A stretch of DNA of 56,037 nt from positions 1 through 56,037 of IMG/VR virus record IMGVR_UViG_3300034073_003591. One strand, written 5' to 3'. A model generated the notes under the pieces. It saw nothing but the letters and a program-made list of their open reading frames with translations, ran no database searches and was not told the DNA's origin. The translations under genes were made by a program, and so were the position numbers. Shown here one piece after another: positions 1 to 8,022 of this stretch. The stretch comes from a virus. How positions within the stretch are numbered: position 1 is the stretch's first letter; every line of letters begins with the position of its first letter.

Positions 1-34
1 CAATCCGAAAAATATCAGCATAGCATAAATCAAC

Positions 35-1687
35 TTATCCAAGACGAATCTCCTTTATATGAAAAATTGAAGGATAAAGAATAACTGAAGCGTCTTCAGA
101 AAATACTGGCATGTGAGTAAACACATCCTGATCACCAAGGCCATCACCATAAGCAGTCAAGATGAAATTTCCAATCTTGATAATAAGCCCGGACATGATG
201 TTCGAATACTCACAATTTGCTACCAATCCACCACTAATAGTAGTGGTATCTTCCACACGCAAACATAGCACACCGCTGTCCAAGAAAAACGGATTCGGCT
301 TATAATTTTCAAAAATAAGCTTACCGATTCTGCGGTCGGCAACATTTCTGAACAACTTACCTTCAGAGGAATAGCCATCACCAATATCTGTTGAGAAATG
401 GTCAAATTCGTGAATCAAAGTTGCAATAATATCTTGCACAGAGCTATCAGCGAGATGACTCAAAGAAACGGCAATTACAGAATTGCCATTGTAATTTCTG
501 AAAGTCATGCCCTTGACACTTTCGGTGTCATCATTCAAAACACCGAACGTGATATCTTCTGAATTCAAACCAGGCTCAGCAAGTCTTGCGATTGATAAAG
601 CAGTGTTCAATACTTGATAGCTTTCAATCTCATAGTCAATATCATAGTCAAACTGCTCACCAAGAGCATTTATATAACTATCAATACCGCTGCTAGCCAA
701 AACCTTATAAGCAAGTTCTGATTTTACAACAACGCCTTTTTTGCCACGAAGCTTCAAAGACTGGACAACAGAGTCTGTTGAATTATCAAATTTTACAATA
801 ACAGAATCTTCGCCATACTTTCTTGTGAAAACATCTTCCCAGTTACCAGAAAATAGATTTGCGCTGTAGTGAGAAGCGACGTTGCTGCTAAACTCAAACA
901 TCTCGCTGCCATCTTCACACTTCAACATACTTTCCAGATAATTCTGAGTAAGCGATTCCGTTGCACTTGCAACAGTAGTTGCAACAGCCCAACCAAGATC
1001 GTATTCAGATTGAATAGTGCGCTCTTCATTTAGCTGAATACGATCAAAGCGATAATCGTATAGAGACTTAACATCAGGCTTGTGATAAACAAGAACATCC
1101 TGACAGTAAACTCTCAAAGAACTATCATACGAATCATAGATGTGGCTGCTTCCATAAGAATACAGAGGCTTTCTGTTTGTCAGGAAATAAGAGTCAAACT
1201 TGTCGACAATGTTCATCAACTCGGTACTAGCACTCAAATAAACAGAAAAAGTGCATGGCTCAAATGGGGCAATAGAATCAACAACTTCAATATCCCAAGA
1301 GCCACCGCTGTCCTTAGCCCCGTCCATAGCGTTAGCGATAGGCTCACGAATCATCTGGAACGGATCTGTCCAAGAAAGCTCTCCAGCACCAATTGTGAAA
1401 GATGAAGGCTTCATCTCATCACCATAATCATGCCAGACACAATCGACTCCGTCTTCCTGAATAACTGCGTAAGACATTTGGTATTCGCCACGCGAATCTT
1501 CGCCAACGAAAACCCAATCCCAGCCATTACGCAAACAGGCGATCGGAGCAAACTTGATACCCGAACCAAAACGACCAATGGTATCTGGGTTATCACGCTT
1601 AGTTGACAATCCAAGCTTTTCAAGAGAAACTCTTGAGACAAGCGTTTTGTCAGGGAAGTAGTTTGTGATTTTGATATACTTTTTCAT
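35..1687 (-). CDS. GHKL-like ATPase motif protein with C-terminal HExxH metalloprotease motif
   Basis: 550 aa. Near the N-terminus (residues 38-47) is a glycine-rich GRFGSGIKFA string like the ATP-lid G box of GHKL (Hsp90/histidine kinase/MutL) ATPases. A second string, EPIANAMDGA at 115-124, resembles the GHKL N box (E..NA.DA). The usual order is N box before G box, so the fold would be permuted. Residues 426-430 read HEFDH, the zinc metalloprotease signature HExxH, inside a hydrophobic helix-like context. A GAAAGG ribosome binding site lies 9 nt before the ATG. It is the last complete gene of the leftward small-gene block. Motifs are seen directly; ATPase and protease activity are inference. 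Closest idea: large phage proteins that carry an IGxFGSGxK motif. Confidence 0.6.
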   Translation of the reverse strand: MKKYIKITNYFPDKTLVSRVSLEKLGLSTKRDNPDTIGRFGSGIKFAPIACLRNGWDWVFVGEDSRGEYQMSYAVIQEDGVDCVWHDYGDEMKPSSFTIGAGELSWTDPFQMIREPIANAMDGAKDSGGSWDIEVVDSIAPFEPCTFSVYLSASTELMNIVDKFDSYFLTNRKPLYSYGSSHIYDSYDSSLRVYCQDVLVYHKPDVKSLYDYRFDRIQLNEERTIQSEYDLGWAVATTVASATESLTQNYLESMLKCEDGSEMFEFSSNVASHYSANLFSGNWEDVFTRKYGEDSVIVKFDNSTDSVVQSLKLRGKKGVVVKSELAYKVLASSGIDSYINALGEQFDYDIDYEIESYQVLNTALSIARLAEPGLNSEDITFGVLNDDTESVKGMTFRNYNGNSVIAVSLSHLADSSVQDIIATLIHEFDHFSTDIGDGYSSEGKLFRNVADRRIGKLIFENYKPNPFFLDSGVLCLRVEDTTTISGGLVANCEYSNIMSGLIIKIGNFILTAYGDGLGDQDVFTHMPVFSEDASVILYPSIFHIKEIRLG

Positions 1688-1706
1688 AGCAAGCTACCTT
1701 TCTATA

Positions 1707-2408
1707 TCAGAGATTCCCATTAGTCAGCAGGATACGCAAATTTGAAAGTGTTTGATTGATAAACACATCTAGCTGATCAGCAGACCAAGATGGTCCGTTA
1801 ATAATAACAACATAATCCTTAGCAGCTTCATTCATTGCCTTTTTCACAACATCAATGATATTCAGCAAAGTTTCAAGAGTAATTTCCTGCTTCGAAGCAT
1901 TCATCTCATTCTGAAATTCGATGTCATCCTTCATCAAGAAGAGAATCGATTCCTTCACAGCATTGGTGAAAGCATTCCCAGTACTGCACCCATTACCTGG
2001 ACTGTACTGGTTTAGCAAACTCTCCAAAATATCAGCTGTGCGATCATCAGCATAAGATTCCATCTCAAGCCACAAATCAAAAGGATTAATATTTGACTTG
2101 ACCTCATCTATAATCTGATCGTAGTCTATCTCAGACTTTACAAGATCAGCCACCGCATCAACATCTAATTCTTCTAGCACATCTTGCTTGATCTGCCTAA
2201 CGTCGATATCTCCCATAACATTATCCTTGATCATATCGTAATCAATATCATCAAGAACATAATCCTTGACACGATCGTAATCGAACTCATCAAGAATATC
2301 GTTAACAATACTATCGCGATCTAAGACTTTAGACATTTCTGGGTCTTGAGCTAGAGCTTTGATAAGACCAGAAAGATCTAGATTTGCATTGAAGTTAAAT
2401 TCTGACAT
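1707..2408 (-). CDS. hypothetical acidic protein with five tandem 13-aa repeats
   Basis: 233 aa from ATG 2408, chosen because GAAAGG lies 7 nt upstream; an ATG 15 nt earlier, overlapping the upstream stop, is also possible. The N-terminal third holds five consecutive 13-residue units (EFDYDRVKDYVLD, DIDYDMIKDNVMG, DIDVRQIKQDVLE, ELDVDAVADLVKS, EIDYDQIIDEVKS) with D/E-[IFL]-D at the start and an amphipathic spacing of hydrophobics. The remainder is probably helical. No known family recognised. It follows the 2424-2792 gene directly, so the two are probably co-translated. Confidence 0.75.
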   Translation of the reverse strand: MSEFNFNANLDLSGLIKALAQDPEMSKVLDRDSIVNDILDEFDYDRVKDYVLDDIDYDMIKDNVMGDIDVRQIKQDVLEELDVDAVADLVKSEIDYDQIIDEVKSNINPFDLWLEMESYADDRTADILESLLNQYSPGNGCSTGNAFTNAVKESILFLMKDDIEFQNEMNASKQEITLETLLNIIDVVKKAMNEAAKDYVVIINGPSWSADQLDVFINQTLSNLRILLTNGNL

Positions 2409-2423
2409 TGGATTACCTTTCAT

Positions 2424-2792
2424 TCAGCTATACGACATTGCTTCGACAATCTCTTCGGCATAACGCCAAAGAGCAGAGTCGCGAGAAACATTCACTTGAG
2501 CATGATCAAACCAATCATTGAAATGATAATCAACAGAGTTGATATAATAATCTTGATCACAAGTAACCATCAACCAATCGCCAGGACCACCGGTTGAAAG
2601 AAGAATCTTGAAAGAAATCATCTTTTCAACATCAAGAGCAAACTCTGACATCAAGAACTCATAAGGATCAATAACCTCCTCGTGTTCAGTCTGATTATCG
2701 ATAGCATCATAAAGAGATTCAATAAACTCTTCACGACCCATCATGTGGTCATTAATTCTTTCACGACAAGTTTTTTCTTTAGATGATTCCAT
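2424..2792 (-). CDS. hypothetical acidic protein
   Basis: 122 aa from ATG 2792, preceded by ACAGGA; a TTG at 2819 in frame gives 9 more residues. Acidic, no cysteine motif, no membrane segment. Contains a central LLSTGGPGDWLMVTCDQD stretch that looks like a beta hairpin seen in several small phage proteins. It overlaps the end of the preceding gene by 14 nt, which suggests coupled translation. Function unknown. Confidence 0.65.
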   Translation of the reverse strand: MESSKEKTCRERINDHMMGREEFIESLYDAIDNQTEHEEVIDPYEFLMSEFALDVEKMISFKILLSTGGPGDWLMVTCDQDYYINSVDYHFNDWFDHAQVNVSRDSALWRYAEEIVEAMSYS

Positions 2793-2982
2793 TGATCCTG
2801 TCTCGCTTTCCTTGTTCAAAACCGTTCATGTACTCTTTCACAATATCAATATTGCAAATCTCCAAGTAATAATCATTTACTTCACTTAGTGGGACTTCAG
2901 GGATATCTGAAAGAAATGAGTCATGATAACCTCTAGCATACCAATACTTAGTGACATAAGAAGAGGTTTTACTTTTCATCAT
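2779..2982 (-). CDS. hypothetical protein, YARGYHD/YMNGFEQGKRD type
   Basis: About 67 aa from the tandem ATGs at 2982/2979. Codons upstream of this in the same frame are the antiparallel reading of the neighbouring zinc-ribbon gene, so the longer hydrophobic N-terminus is rejected. It has an aromatic-glycine YARGYHDS motif near the start and YMNGFEQGKRDR at the end, a pattern common to small phage proteins of unknown function. Overlaps its upstream neighbour by 14 nt. Confidence 0.6.
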   Translation of the reverse strand: MMKSKTSSYVTKYWYARGYHDSFLSDIPEVPLSEVNDYYLEICNIDIVKEYMNGFEQGKRDRINGII

Positions 2983-3247
2983 CACCAGCTTCAAAACTTT
3001 TTGTGAAATACTCACAATCTTCACAGTAGCCGGAATCGAAATAACGAATATCAGAACTATCGTAAACATTTACAAGTGCATCATAGTAAATGTTTTCACT
3101 TTTACATTTTGGACAAACAAGCATGTAGTCACCTATATCTTTCTCTGACTTTTCTTTGATAATAATAGGTAGAAAATTAGTTTTTGCGTCAGATGTCGTC
3201 ATAGCTCCTTCAAAATTTAACCCTTCTTCTGACCATTGATGCGTCAA
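2969..3247 (-). CDS. small zinc-ribbon protein
   Basis: 92 aa from a TTG start at 3247, which has AAAGGG 7 nt upstream. An internal ATG at 3202 has AAGGAG only 2 nt before it, so the TTG is preferred. Two CxxC knuckles (C45/C48 and C75/C78 in this numbering) are 26 residues apart, forming a zinc ribbon. This is one of at least eight small CxxC proteins in the left block. Role unknown; zinc binding is inferred from cysteine spacing. Confidence 0.65.
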   Translation of the reverse strand: MTHQWSEEGLNFEGAMTTSDAKTNFLPIIIKEKSEKDIGDYMLVCPKCKSENIYYDALVNVYDSSDIRYFDSGYCEDCEYFTKSFEAGDDEK

Positions 3248-3249
3248 AA

Positions 3250-3411
3250 TTATACCCTTTGAGCCTCAGCATAAACAAAAATAGTATTACCAAAAGCCTT
3301 ACTTCTGGACTCACGATCAGCCAAAATATCAGCAATCTGATTCGCTTCAGAATCAGAATCAGCTTCGATAATACACTCCTTAACCACCTTGATCTTATAA
3401 CGACTATTCAT
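3250..3411 (-). CDS. hypothetical 53-aa protein
   Basis: Short gene read directly: ATG at 3411 overlaps the TGA of the WhiB gene in a TGATG junction, and the TAA at 3250 lies just before the next start. The product begins MNSRYKIKVVKECIIEADSD, then an acidic helix (SEANQIADILADRESRSKAF) and a beta-like tail. The pattern is that of a beta-alpha-beta mini-domain often seen in phage proteins with a DSEAEA-like helix. Function unknown. Confidence 0.7.
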   Translation of the reverse strand: MNSRYKIKVVKECIIEADSDSEANQIADILADRESRSKAFGNTIFVYAEAQRV

Positions 3412-3695
3412 CACAGACTCTTTCCAGCCCTGCTATTCACAAAATTAATAATATACTCACTGCTTCTATTAGAGCCAATCAAGCGAATTAGTTTCATTCT
3501 AGACCTAGCAGACAAGCCTCCCCAAACACCAAAATACTCTTCATTCTGAACAGCGTGAATAAGACATTCCATTCTCACGGGGCATGATTTGCAGATAGAA
3601 ATAGCATTTTTTGTTGTTTTAGCGTTGTCAACTTCGGGATAAAAAACCGAAGGGTCAACCCCACGACAAACACCTTGATCATACCAATCTTTCAT
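3411..3695 (-). CDS. whiB: WhiB-family [4Fe-4S] transcription regulator
   Basis: 94 aa. It has the four WhiB cysteines C10, C35, C38 and C44 in the family arrangement C...CxxCxxxxxC, followed by the turn motif GVWGG at 56-60 and a basic C-terminus (RSRMKLIR). WhiB-like proteins are actinobacterial Fe-S proteins that bind the primary sigma factor; phage copies alter host transcription. The ATG follows the stop of the upstream gene by 1 nt. It is the strongest single host indicator in the window, together with a second copy at 31473-31769. Confidence 0.95.
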   Translation of the reverse strand: MKDWYDQGVCRGVDPSVFYPEVDNAKTTKNAISICKSCPVRMECLIHAVQNEEYFGVWGGLSARSRMKLIRLIGSNRSSEYIINFVNSRAGKSL

Positions 3696-3696
3696 A

Positions 3697-4077
3697 TCAA
3701 TCCCAGTACGGAATGAACGTACCGTTCTCCCTCATTTCAGGCATAATCGATTCGTTAAGAATTTCAACATACTTCTGAATAAAGTCAGAATCATATGCAT
3801 GACAAATATTGTAAAGAGTTAGAGTGTGAAAACACAAACAACTAATAATTTCAACACTACTCATGGTCATAGACTCTTGATTCATCTGGTCCAGATGATT
3901 TACAACACTTAGCATCCAAGTCATACGTGATTTATCATCTTGAGAGTCGGTATTCAATAGATCGGAAGTAATCTGATGAAACACATTGACAAATGACGAA
4001 GCATCAACCATGCCATCAGGCATTCTTTCATACGGACTGTTCATGATTTTATTAATATCTTCTGGGTCAAAAAACAT
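3697..4077 (-). CDS. hypothetical protein
   Basis: 126 aa, acidic, predicted mostly helical, with a cluster of Met residues (MTMSSVEI) and a CLCF dipeptide in the middle. No recognised domain. It lies immediately upstream of the WhiB gene (1 nt gap), so it probably shares its transcript. A 34-bp gap separates it from the Api92-like gene. Confidence 0.65.
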   Translation of the reverse strand: MFFDPEDINKIMNSPYERMPDGMVDASSFVNVFHQITSDLLNTDSQDDKSRMTWMLSVVNHLDQMNQESMTMSSVEIISCLCFHTLTLYNICHAYDSDFIQKYVEILNESIMPEMRENGTFIPYWD

Positions 4078-4111
4078 ACTATCAACTTTCTTTTAGAGAT
4101 TATAAAAACAA

Positions 4112-4666
4112 TCAACGCAAAGCGGCAGGCAAAATTTGCTCATCCAAGCCATAAAGAATAAACTCAGAATCACCAGCATCAGGAATGATATCTGCACTAT
4201 GTTCTTGAATAATTTCACCAGCAATAATCACAGTATAACCAGCGAACCCCATTCCTGATTCTCTATAAAATTCCATGAAAACAAAATCTGGAAACTTTTC
4301 AGAGATAGCGACAAAGCCAGCCGTACACGGACCCCAAGCAGAATCGTAATTGATTTCCACACACATGGAGTTTTCATCAACCTCATCAATGGTTGTGTGA
4401 CAATCACCCCACTTCGAACCCCAATTCTTTACAGCCCAATCATACCAATCGCGAGCGCCATACTTCTCAAGATTAGAAGATTCAATCTCATCGTCACCAA
4501 TAGGTGATGGATTATTAGACAAGTCAGTTGGGATAGGAAGATAGCATCCCATAACGCCATTCTTGCCATCAGTATCAGCCAAAGATTCACGGACTTTCAT
4601 CGCGAATTCATCAAGCTGATCAGGATTGCCATAAATAATTACACTGTTTTCACACCAATTAGGCAT
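4112..4666 (-). CDS. Api92-like protein (ferredoxin-like fold, MPNWCEN family)
   Basis: 184 aa from the ATG at 4666, which gives the characteristic MPNWCENSV N-terminus. An upstream in-frame TTG at 4717 would add residues that overlap the small gene at 4668-4847 and is rejected. The MPNWC start, the LPIPTDL motif and the later WGxKWG and SAWGPC strings match the family called Api92-like in many phages and plasmids. Function of the family is unknown. The start is 1 nt after the previous stop. Confidence 0.8.
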   Translation of the reverse strand: MPNWCENSVIIYGNPDQLDEFAMKVRESLADTDGKNGVMGCYLPIPTDLSNNPSPIGDDEIESSNLEKYGARDWYDWAVKNWGSKWGDCHTTIDEVDENSMCVEINYDSAWGPCTAGFVAISEKFPDFVFMEFYRESGMGFAGYTVIIAGEIIQEHSADIIPDAGDSEFILYGLDEQILPAALR

Positions 4667-4667
4667 A

Positions 4668-4847
4668 TCAATCACCCATGTCCATTCTGTCAGAAGCTTG
4701 CGATTCTTTAAAATCAAAGTAACTATTTAGAGTGCAGCAAATAGAACTGATCTTTTCATAATCAAAACTATTCGGATCAGCCATAATTAAATATGTTTGT
4801 AACACTTTTCTAATACAACTCAACTCGTTATCAGTCAAATTCAACAT
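4668..4847 (-). CDS. hypothetical 59-aa protein
   Basis: Small gene read directly from the minus strand: ATG at 4847, with AGAGG 9 nt upstream inside the end of the preceding gene, and TGA at 4668-4670 just before the Api92-like ATG. The product starts MLNLTDNELSCIRKVLQTYL and contains a CC dipeptide and an acidic C-terminus (DRMDMGD). LTDNELSCIRKVL looks like a short helix typical of phage ATPase-like or regulatory mini-proteins. Function unknown. Confidence 0.7.
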   Translation of the reverse strand: MLNLTDNELSCIRKVLQTYLIMADPNSFDYEKISSICCTLNSYFDFKESQASDRMDMGD

Positions 4848-5301
4848 GAACTGAATCCTCTCTGTCTTTCAAAGACTCCTCATATTTTTGAATGTTATAG
4901 CGATGAGCCATATACAACACATTTCGATCATTACGATCATTAGTAAATTGCTCATAATAATCAATCGTAGCCTGAATGCTTTCACGACACTTCTTAATCG
5001 AATCATCTTTTGATTTCAAAAAATCAAAATATGCTTCAGTCAGGGCTTCAGAGTCGAAATCATTAGATTCATCTTTGATGTAACCCATCATGAAATCAGT
5101 AACAGCTTGACTTTCGATATACTTACGATCAATCTGATTATAGTAAACTTCAATCATTTCATTAATGCTAGGATCTTGACCATATTCACATTGGCCACAA
5201 AGCACATCTGGACCCCACCAAGACCCAATAAATTTACCATGACGACAATGCTGACGAGGATCACTCGTATCCCAATCATAACGATCATATTCTGATTCCA
5301 T
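4831..5301 (-). CDS. zinc-finger protein, HCRHG...CGQC type
   Basis: 156 aa from ATG 5301, overlapping the preceding stop (TGATG). The N-terminal HCRHGKFIGSWWGPDVLCGQC motif (C20, H22, C37 and C40 region) matches a cysteine/histidine motif that recurs in actinobacteriophage small proteins. A helical acidic region follows. Zinc binding is inferred. It overlaps the next small gene by 17 nt. Confidence 0.7.
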   Translation of the reverse strand: MESEYDRYDWDTSDPRQHCRHGKFIGSWWGPDVLCGQCEYGQDPSINEMIEVYYNQIDRKYIESQAVTDFMMGYIKDESNDFDSEALTEAYFDFLKSKDDSIKKCRESIQATIDYYEQFTNDRNDRNVLYMAHRYNIQKYEESLKDREDSVHVEFD

Positions 5302-5603
5302 CACTTAACCCTTCCTGCAGTCCAAAGCGTTGACGTTGAAACAATCCGATCTGTCCACTCACCTCTCCAGTCAAAAGTTGACATAATCAAAACATTATAA
5401 TGCTCAAGACTTTTAGTCTTCAATTGCCCATCAGGAAACTTGATGATAAATTTTTTGATATTGTAAATATCATCAAGTTTCCCCTTATAACCCATCCGAT
5501 CCAGACATGACTTCAAAACTTCACAAGACTGTCTGATCTTTTTCTCATCTAGATGGGGAACGTTATCTTTTTTCAACTTTTCATACAAAGACTTGTCATC
5601 CAT
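5301..5603 (-). CDS. hypothetical protein
   Basis: 100 aa. The N-terminal part is charged and helical, and the C-terminal half is beta-rich (FIIKFPDGQLKTKSLEHYN). ATG 5603 lies at the stop of the deaminase-like gene, giving an 8-nt overlap, so translation is probably coupled. No family recognised. Confidence 0.6.
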   Translation of the reverse strand: MDDKSLYEKLKKDNVPHLDEKKIRQSCEVLKSCLDRMGYKGKLDDIYNIKKFIIKFPDGQLKTKSLEHYNVLIMSTFDWRGEWTDRIVSTSTLWTAGRVK

Positions 5604-6057
5604 TTTTACTTACATACCCTTTCCAAACAATTGAATTTAAATAAAAAGCACTAGCATCATTCTCTGAAGTTGAAAAAACAACTTTTTTCACATTATTATG
5701 CAACATGTGATTAATACAATATTCACAAGGCTTAGCTAAAGCTAACTTTTCAGAAGAATTTAGACGAGCAACATAAATAGTAGAACCATCTAAATCACTA
5801 GCCCACCTCATAGCATTAACTTCAGCATGAATACTTTCACGAAAAGGAGGTGTATCTGGACCCTTTTTTGTTACATTAACACCCTGAGAAAGGACGCGGC
5901 CACTCTTCACAACAACCGCACCTAAACGGAAACGGTGATGATCAGATAAAGCCGCAACTTTAGATGCAAATCTTAAAAAAGAGAAATCTTTACAAGACAC
6001 ATACTCTCTATCGTAAGTATAAGATTTAAAACGATACCTCATCCACATCCCGATCAA
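5596..6057 (-). CDS. cytidine/deoxycytidylate deaminase-like protein
   Basis: 153 aa. It holds the deaminase zinc signature: HAEVNA (H77, E79) and PCEYC (C111, C114), spaced as in the dCMP/cytidine deaminase superfamily, with the upstream FRLGAVVVKSGRVLSQGVN strand region. The expected reaction is zinc-dependent hydrolytic deamination of a cytosine nucleotide, which would feed dTMP synthesis; tRNA or RNA substrates cannot be excluded. Start is uncertain: ATGs at 6057 and 6042 are both possible. It overlaps the upstream gene by 32 nt. Confidence 0.85.
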   Translation of the reverse strand: MIGMWMRYRFKSYTYDREYVSCKDFSFLRFASKVAALSDHHRFRLGAVVVKSGRVLSQGVNVTKKGPDTPPFRESIHAEVNAMRWASDLDGSTIYVARLNSSEKLALAKPCEYCINHMLHNNVKKVVFSTSENDASAFYLNSIVWKGYVSKNG

Positions 6058-6313
6058 TCATCTGAGCGCTAAAACAATCTTCACAAAGATAAGATGGCTT
6101 ATCGTCAATGATGTAGTAATAATCAAGAACTGGCCGCTCAACTCCAGCACCCCACTTGTTATCAAAAGTTTGAAGATAAGCCCCAATTCTTTCATCACAA
6201 CCAGGGCAATAAGCAAGAGTGTCAAACTCAATAATCAAACCAGCCCAAGGGAGATCACCAGTATAGTTCTCATAATACTCAGGACCAATAAGAACAGGAA
6301 ACTCAATCATCAT
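6026..6313 (-). CDS. small zinc-ribbon protein
   Basis: 95 aa. Two cysteine knuckles, CPGC in the first half and CEDC near the C-terminus, form a split zinc ribbon. The C-terminal SYLCEDCF string occurs in other phage proteins of this size. It overlaps the following and preceding genes by a few nucleotides. Function unknown. Confidence 0.65.
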   Translation of the reverse strand: MMIEFPVLIGPEYYENYTGDLPWAGLIIEFDTLAYCPGCDERIGAYLQTFDNKWGAGVERPVLDYYYIIDDKPSYLCEDCFSAQMIDRDVDEVSF

Positions 6314-7035
6314 TCAAACTCCATCTTCAACTGACCGGGAATTTCTCGCTTCTTACCACCAAGATTTGTGTAATGATTCCAAACAATTGTCTTACCTTTC
6401 GACTCGCACCAGTCAACCCAAAAGTCAACTTCATCGAACTTGCAAAGACCATACTCAAAAGCAAACTGACAAATTTCATCTTCAGTAGGAGGCGATTCGT
6501 TACTACACCAACCAAGATGATCATGAACAAACGTGATGATATCAGAAGCCATCTCTTCAAGAGAAGTATCAATATGGATGCAATCATCAAGACGACTCAA
6601 CTCATCCATCGTCCACTTATGAATAGATTCATACTCTCGCTCAGAAAAATCCATTTCATCAGCAACAGGATAATCAGCCAAAGCATCATGCCACTCAAGA
6701 AGATCAACAAAAGCAGCAGTTACATCTTCAATATCAATATCATCATGATTGACTTCATCATTCAAGACACGAACAGTCAACTGATCCATCGAACCCCAAG
6801 CCCAATGATTACAACCAACAATCTGAAAATCATCAGGATACTTGTTCATCAGATCATTAGAAATCACATGAAAGTTCGACTCTTCAAGAATATCATCAGC
6901 ATTCAAACGAAGATTGATACCAGCAAAACCCCAAGTAACAAACATTTCATCACGACCCCACCAACCGAAATCATCAGGGCGAGTAAGGCTTTGCTTAGCC
7001 TTTTTGATAATCACATCATCAGGAATCACAGTCAT
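6310..7035 (-). CDS. hypothetical protein, phage DFQIVGCNHWAWG family
   Basis: 241 aa from ATG 7035, chosen because GGAG lies 7 nt upstream; a TTG 15 nt earlier lacks one. The protein is strongly acidic and rich in tryptophan. It contains FVTWGFAGI and QIVGCNHWAWGSMDQLTVRVL, a combination seen in proteins from several actinobacteriophages without assigned function. The start overlaps the previous gene. Confidence 0.65.
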   Translation of the reverse strand: MTVIPDDVIIKKAKQSLTRPDDFGWWGRDEMFVTWGFAGINLRLNADDILEESNFHVISNDLMNKYPDDFQIVGCNHWAWGSMDQLTVRVLNDEVNHDDIDIEDVTAAFVDLLEWHDALADYPVADEMDFSEREYESIHKWTMDELSRLDDCIHIDTSLEEMASDIITFVHDHLGWCSNESPPTEDEICQFAFEYGLCKFDEVDFWVDWCESKGKTIVWNHYTNLGGKKREIPGQLKMEFE

Positions 7036-7261
7036 CACAAATCTCCACAATCTCGCTTTTCACAACCCCATTAGAATTGTGAATCTTATACTTGTTTACA
7101 GGCATAGTGTAACCATTCTCCTTATGAATAGAAAAACGACACACACCGTTTACAATAATGAAAATCACATCGCAATCATAATTGTCAAAATTAAAACAAT
7201 CACCAATATCATTGACATCAATATAGACAGTCCGATCATAAAACTCAACATCAGTCATCAT
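7019..7261 (-). CDS. hypothetical protein with C-terminal CxxC
   Basis: About 80 aa from tandem ATGs at 7261/7258. Upstream codons in this frame overlap the previous gene and are not counted. Beta-rich, with a cysteine near the middle and ICDDC at the C-terminus, so it could be a small metal-binding fold. Overlaps both neighbours. Confidence 0.55.
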   Translation of the reverse strand: MMTDVEFYDRTVYIDVNDIGDCFNFDNYDCDVIFIIVNGVCRFSIHKENGYTMPVNKYKIHNSNGVVKSEIVEICDDCDS

Positions 7262-7523
7262 CTTGATCACCAAAACGATAATCTTCAATTTTACTTAGCA
7301 TCTCATTGATAACTTTCATATCATACTCAATCCAATCAGCGGTACGATCAGCAGCAACAGCGCCATCTTCACCATCAGCGAAAAGAGGATATTGAATACC
7401 GTTTCTCATATCAGACGCAGCTTTTCTCAAGCTAGAACAAGAAAGCTTCTTGCTTTCCTCATGCAAAATCAGAGCCTGATAGATAACAGACCATTCAGAA
7501 TCAGTAAAAGGAATCTCAATCAT
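7251..7523 (-). CDS. hypothetical helical protein
   Basis: 90 aa from ATG 7523, which has GGAG 6 nt upstream; the ATG 3 nt before it is too close. The product starts MIEIPFTDSEWSVIYQAL and is predicted helical, with a conserved-looking DGAVAADRTADWIEYD segment. No family recognised. The start lies inside the last codons of the 46-aa zinc-ribbon gene. Confidence 0.6.
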   Translation of the reverse strand: MIEIPFTDSEWSVIYQALILHEESKKLSCSSLRKAASDMRNGIQYPLFADGEDGAVAADRTADWIEYDMKVINEMLSKIEDYRFGDQDDD

Positions 7524-7656
7524 CATATTCTCCAATCGAAGTGTCGTAGGAATACTCACTCACAATGACCGATTCAAAACAAACAGGGCATTCGTTTTCA
7601 AAAGGTCGCTCATCAAAAAACTCACCACAATTAAGACACACAAAAGTATCATTCAT
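7516..7656 (-). CDS. 46-aa zinc-ribbon microprotein
   Basis: Short gene read directly: ATG 7656 to TGA 7516. The product MNDTFVCLNCGEFFDERPFE continues to a second knuckle CPVC, so C7/C10 and C23/C26 form a complete minimal zinc ribbon. The SD is weak (AAGGA about 13 nt upstream). It ends inside the next gene. Zinc binding is inferred from spacing; possible role as a nucleic-acid or protein adaptor. Confidence 0.75.
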   Translation of the reverse strand: MNDTFVCLNCGEFFDERPFENECPVCFESVIVSEYSYDTSIGEYDD

Positions 7657-7662
7657 AAAAAA

Positions 7663-8022
7663 TCACTTATCCTTCCATCCAAAACGTGTAAAAAGCTTCA
7701 GATCCACCCTGCCATAAGACAATTCATCATACGTCGACAAAACCAAGTCATCAATACAATACTCATCAACCAAATTCAAAGGCTTTGTCGAATCAATGAA
7801 AGCAGAGGTCGCAGAATAAGTCTTTTCAAGAAAGGTATTCAAAACGCCGCAAGCATGAAGAAAACAAAGCCCATTCACAACGGGATCATTACCCAACTGA
7901 TAATCAGCAGAAATACCGATACCAAGACTGCGTCGAACCTCATCCTTATAAGCGCAAACTTTACAAACAGTATAAGGTGAATTCACCTTGTTGTCACAAC
8001 CAATGCATTTTACACGCTTCAT
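7663..8022 (-). CDS. protein with N-terminal zinc ribbon
   Basis: 119 aa. CIGC (C6/C9) and CKVC (C20/C23) near the N-terminus form a zinc ribbon, followed by a helical domain with no clear relatives. The ATG overlaps the previous stop region (4 nt overlap). Two zinc-ribbon genes in succession (this one and 7516-7656) is unusual. Confidence 0.65.
   Translation of the reverse strand: MKRVKCIGCDNKVNSPYTVCKVCAYKDEVRRSLGIGISADYQLGNDPVVNGLCFLHACGVLNTFLEKTYSATSAFIDSTKPLNLVDEYCIDDLVLSTYDELSYGRVDLKLFTRFGWKDK

Noticed and set aside
1-21. ATG at 21 as start of a further minus-strand gene
   Set aside because: Only seven codons visible before the window edge; cannot be supported.
6373-7074. 233-codon open frame on the plus strand
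   Set aside because: Antisense to the 241-aa minus-strand gene, low-complexity composition (His/Ile/Asn-rich) and no SD; shadow of codon bias.
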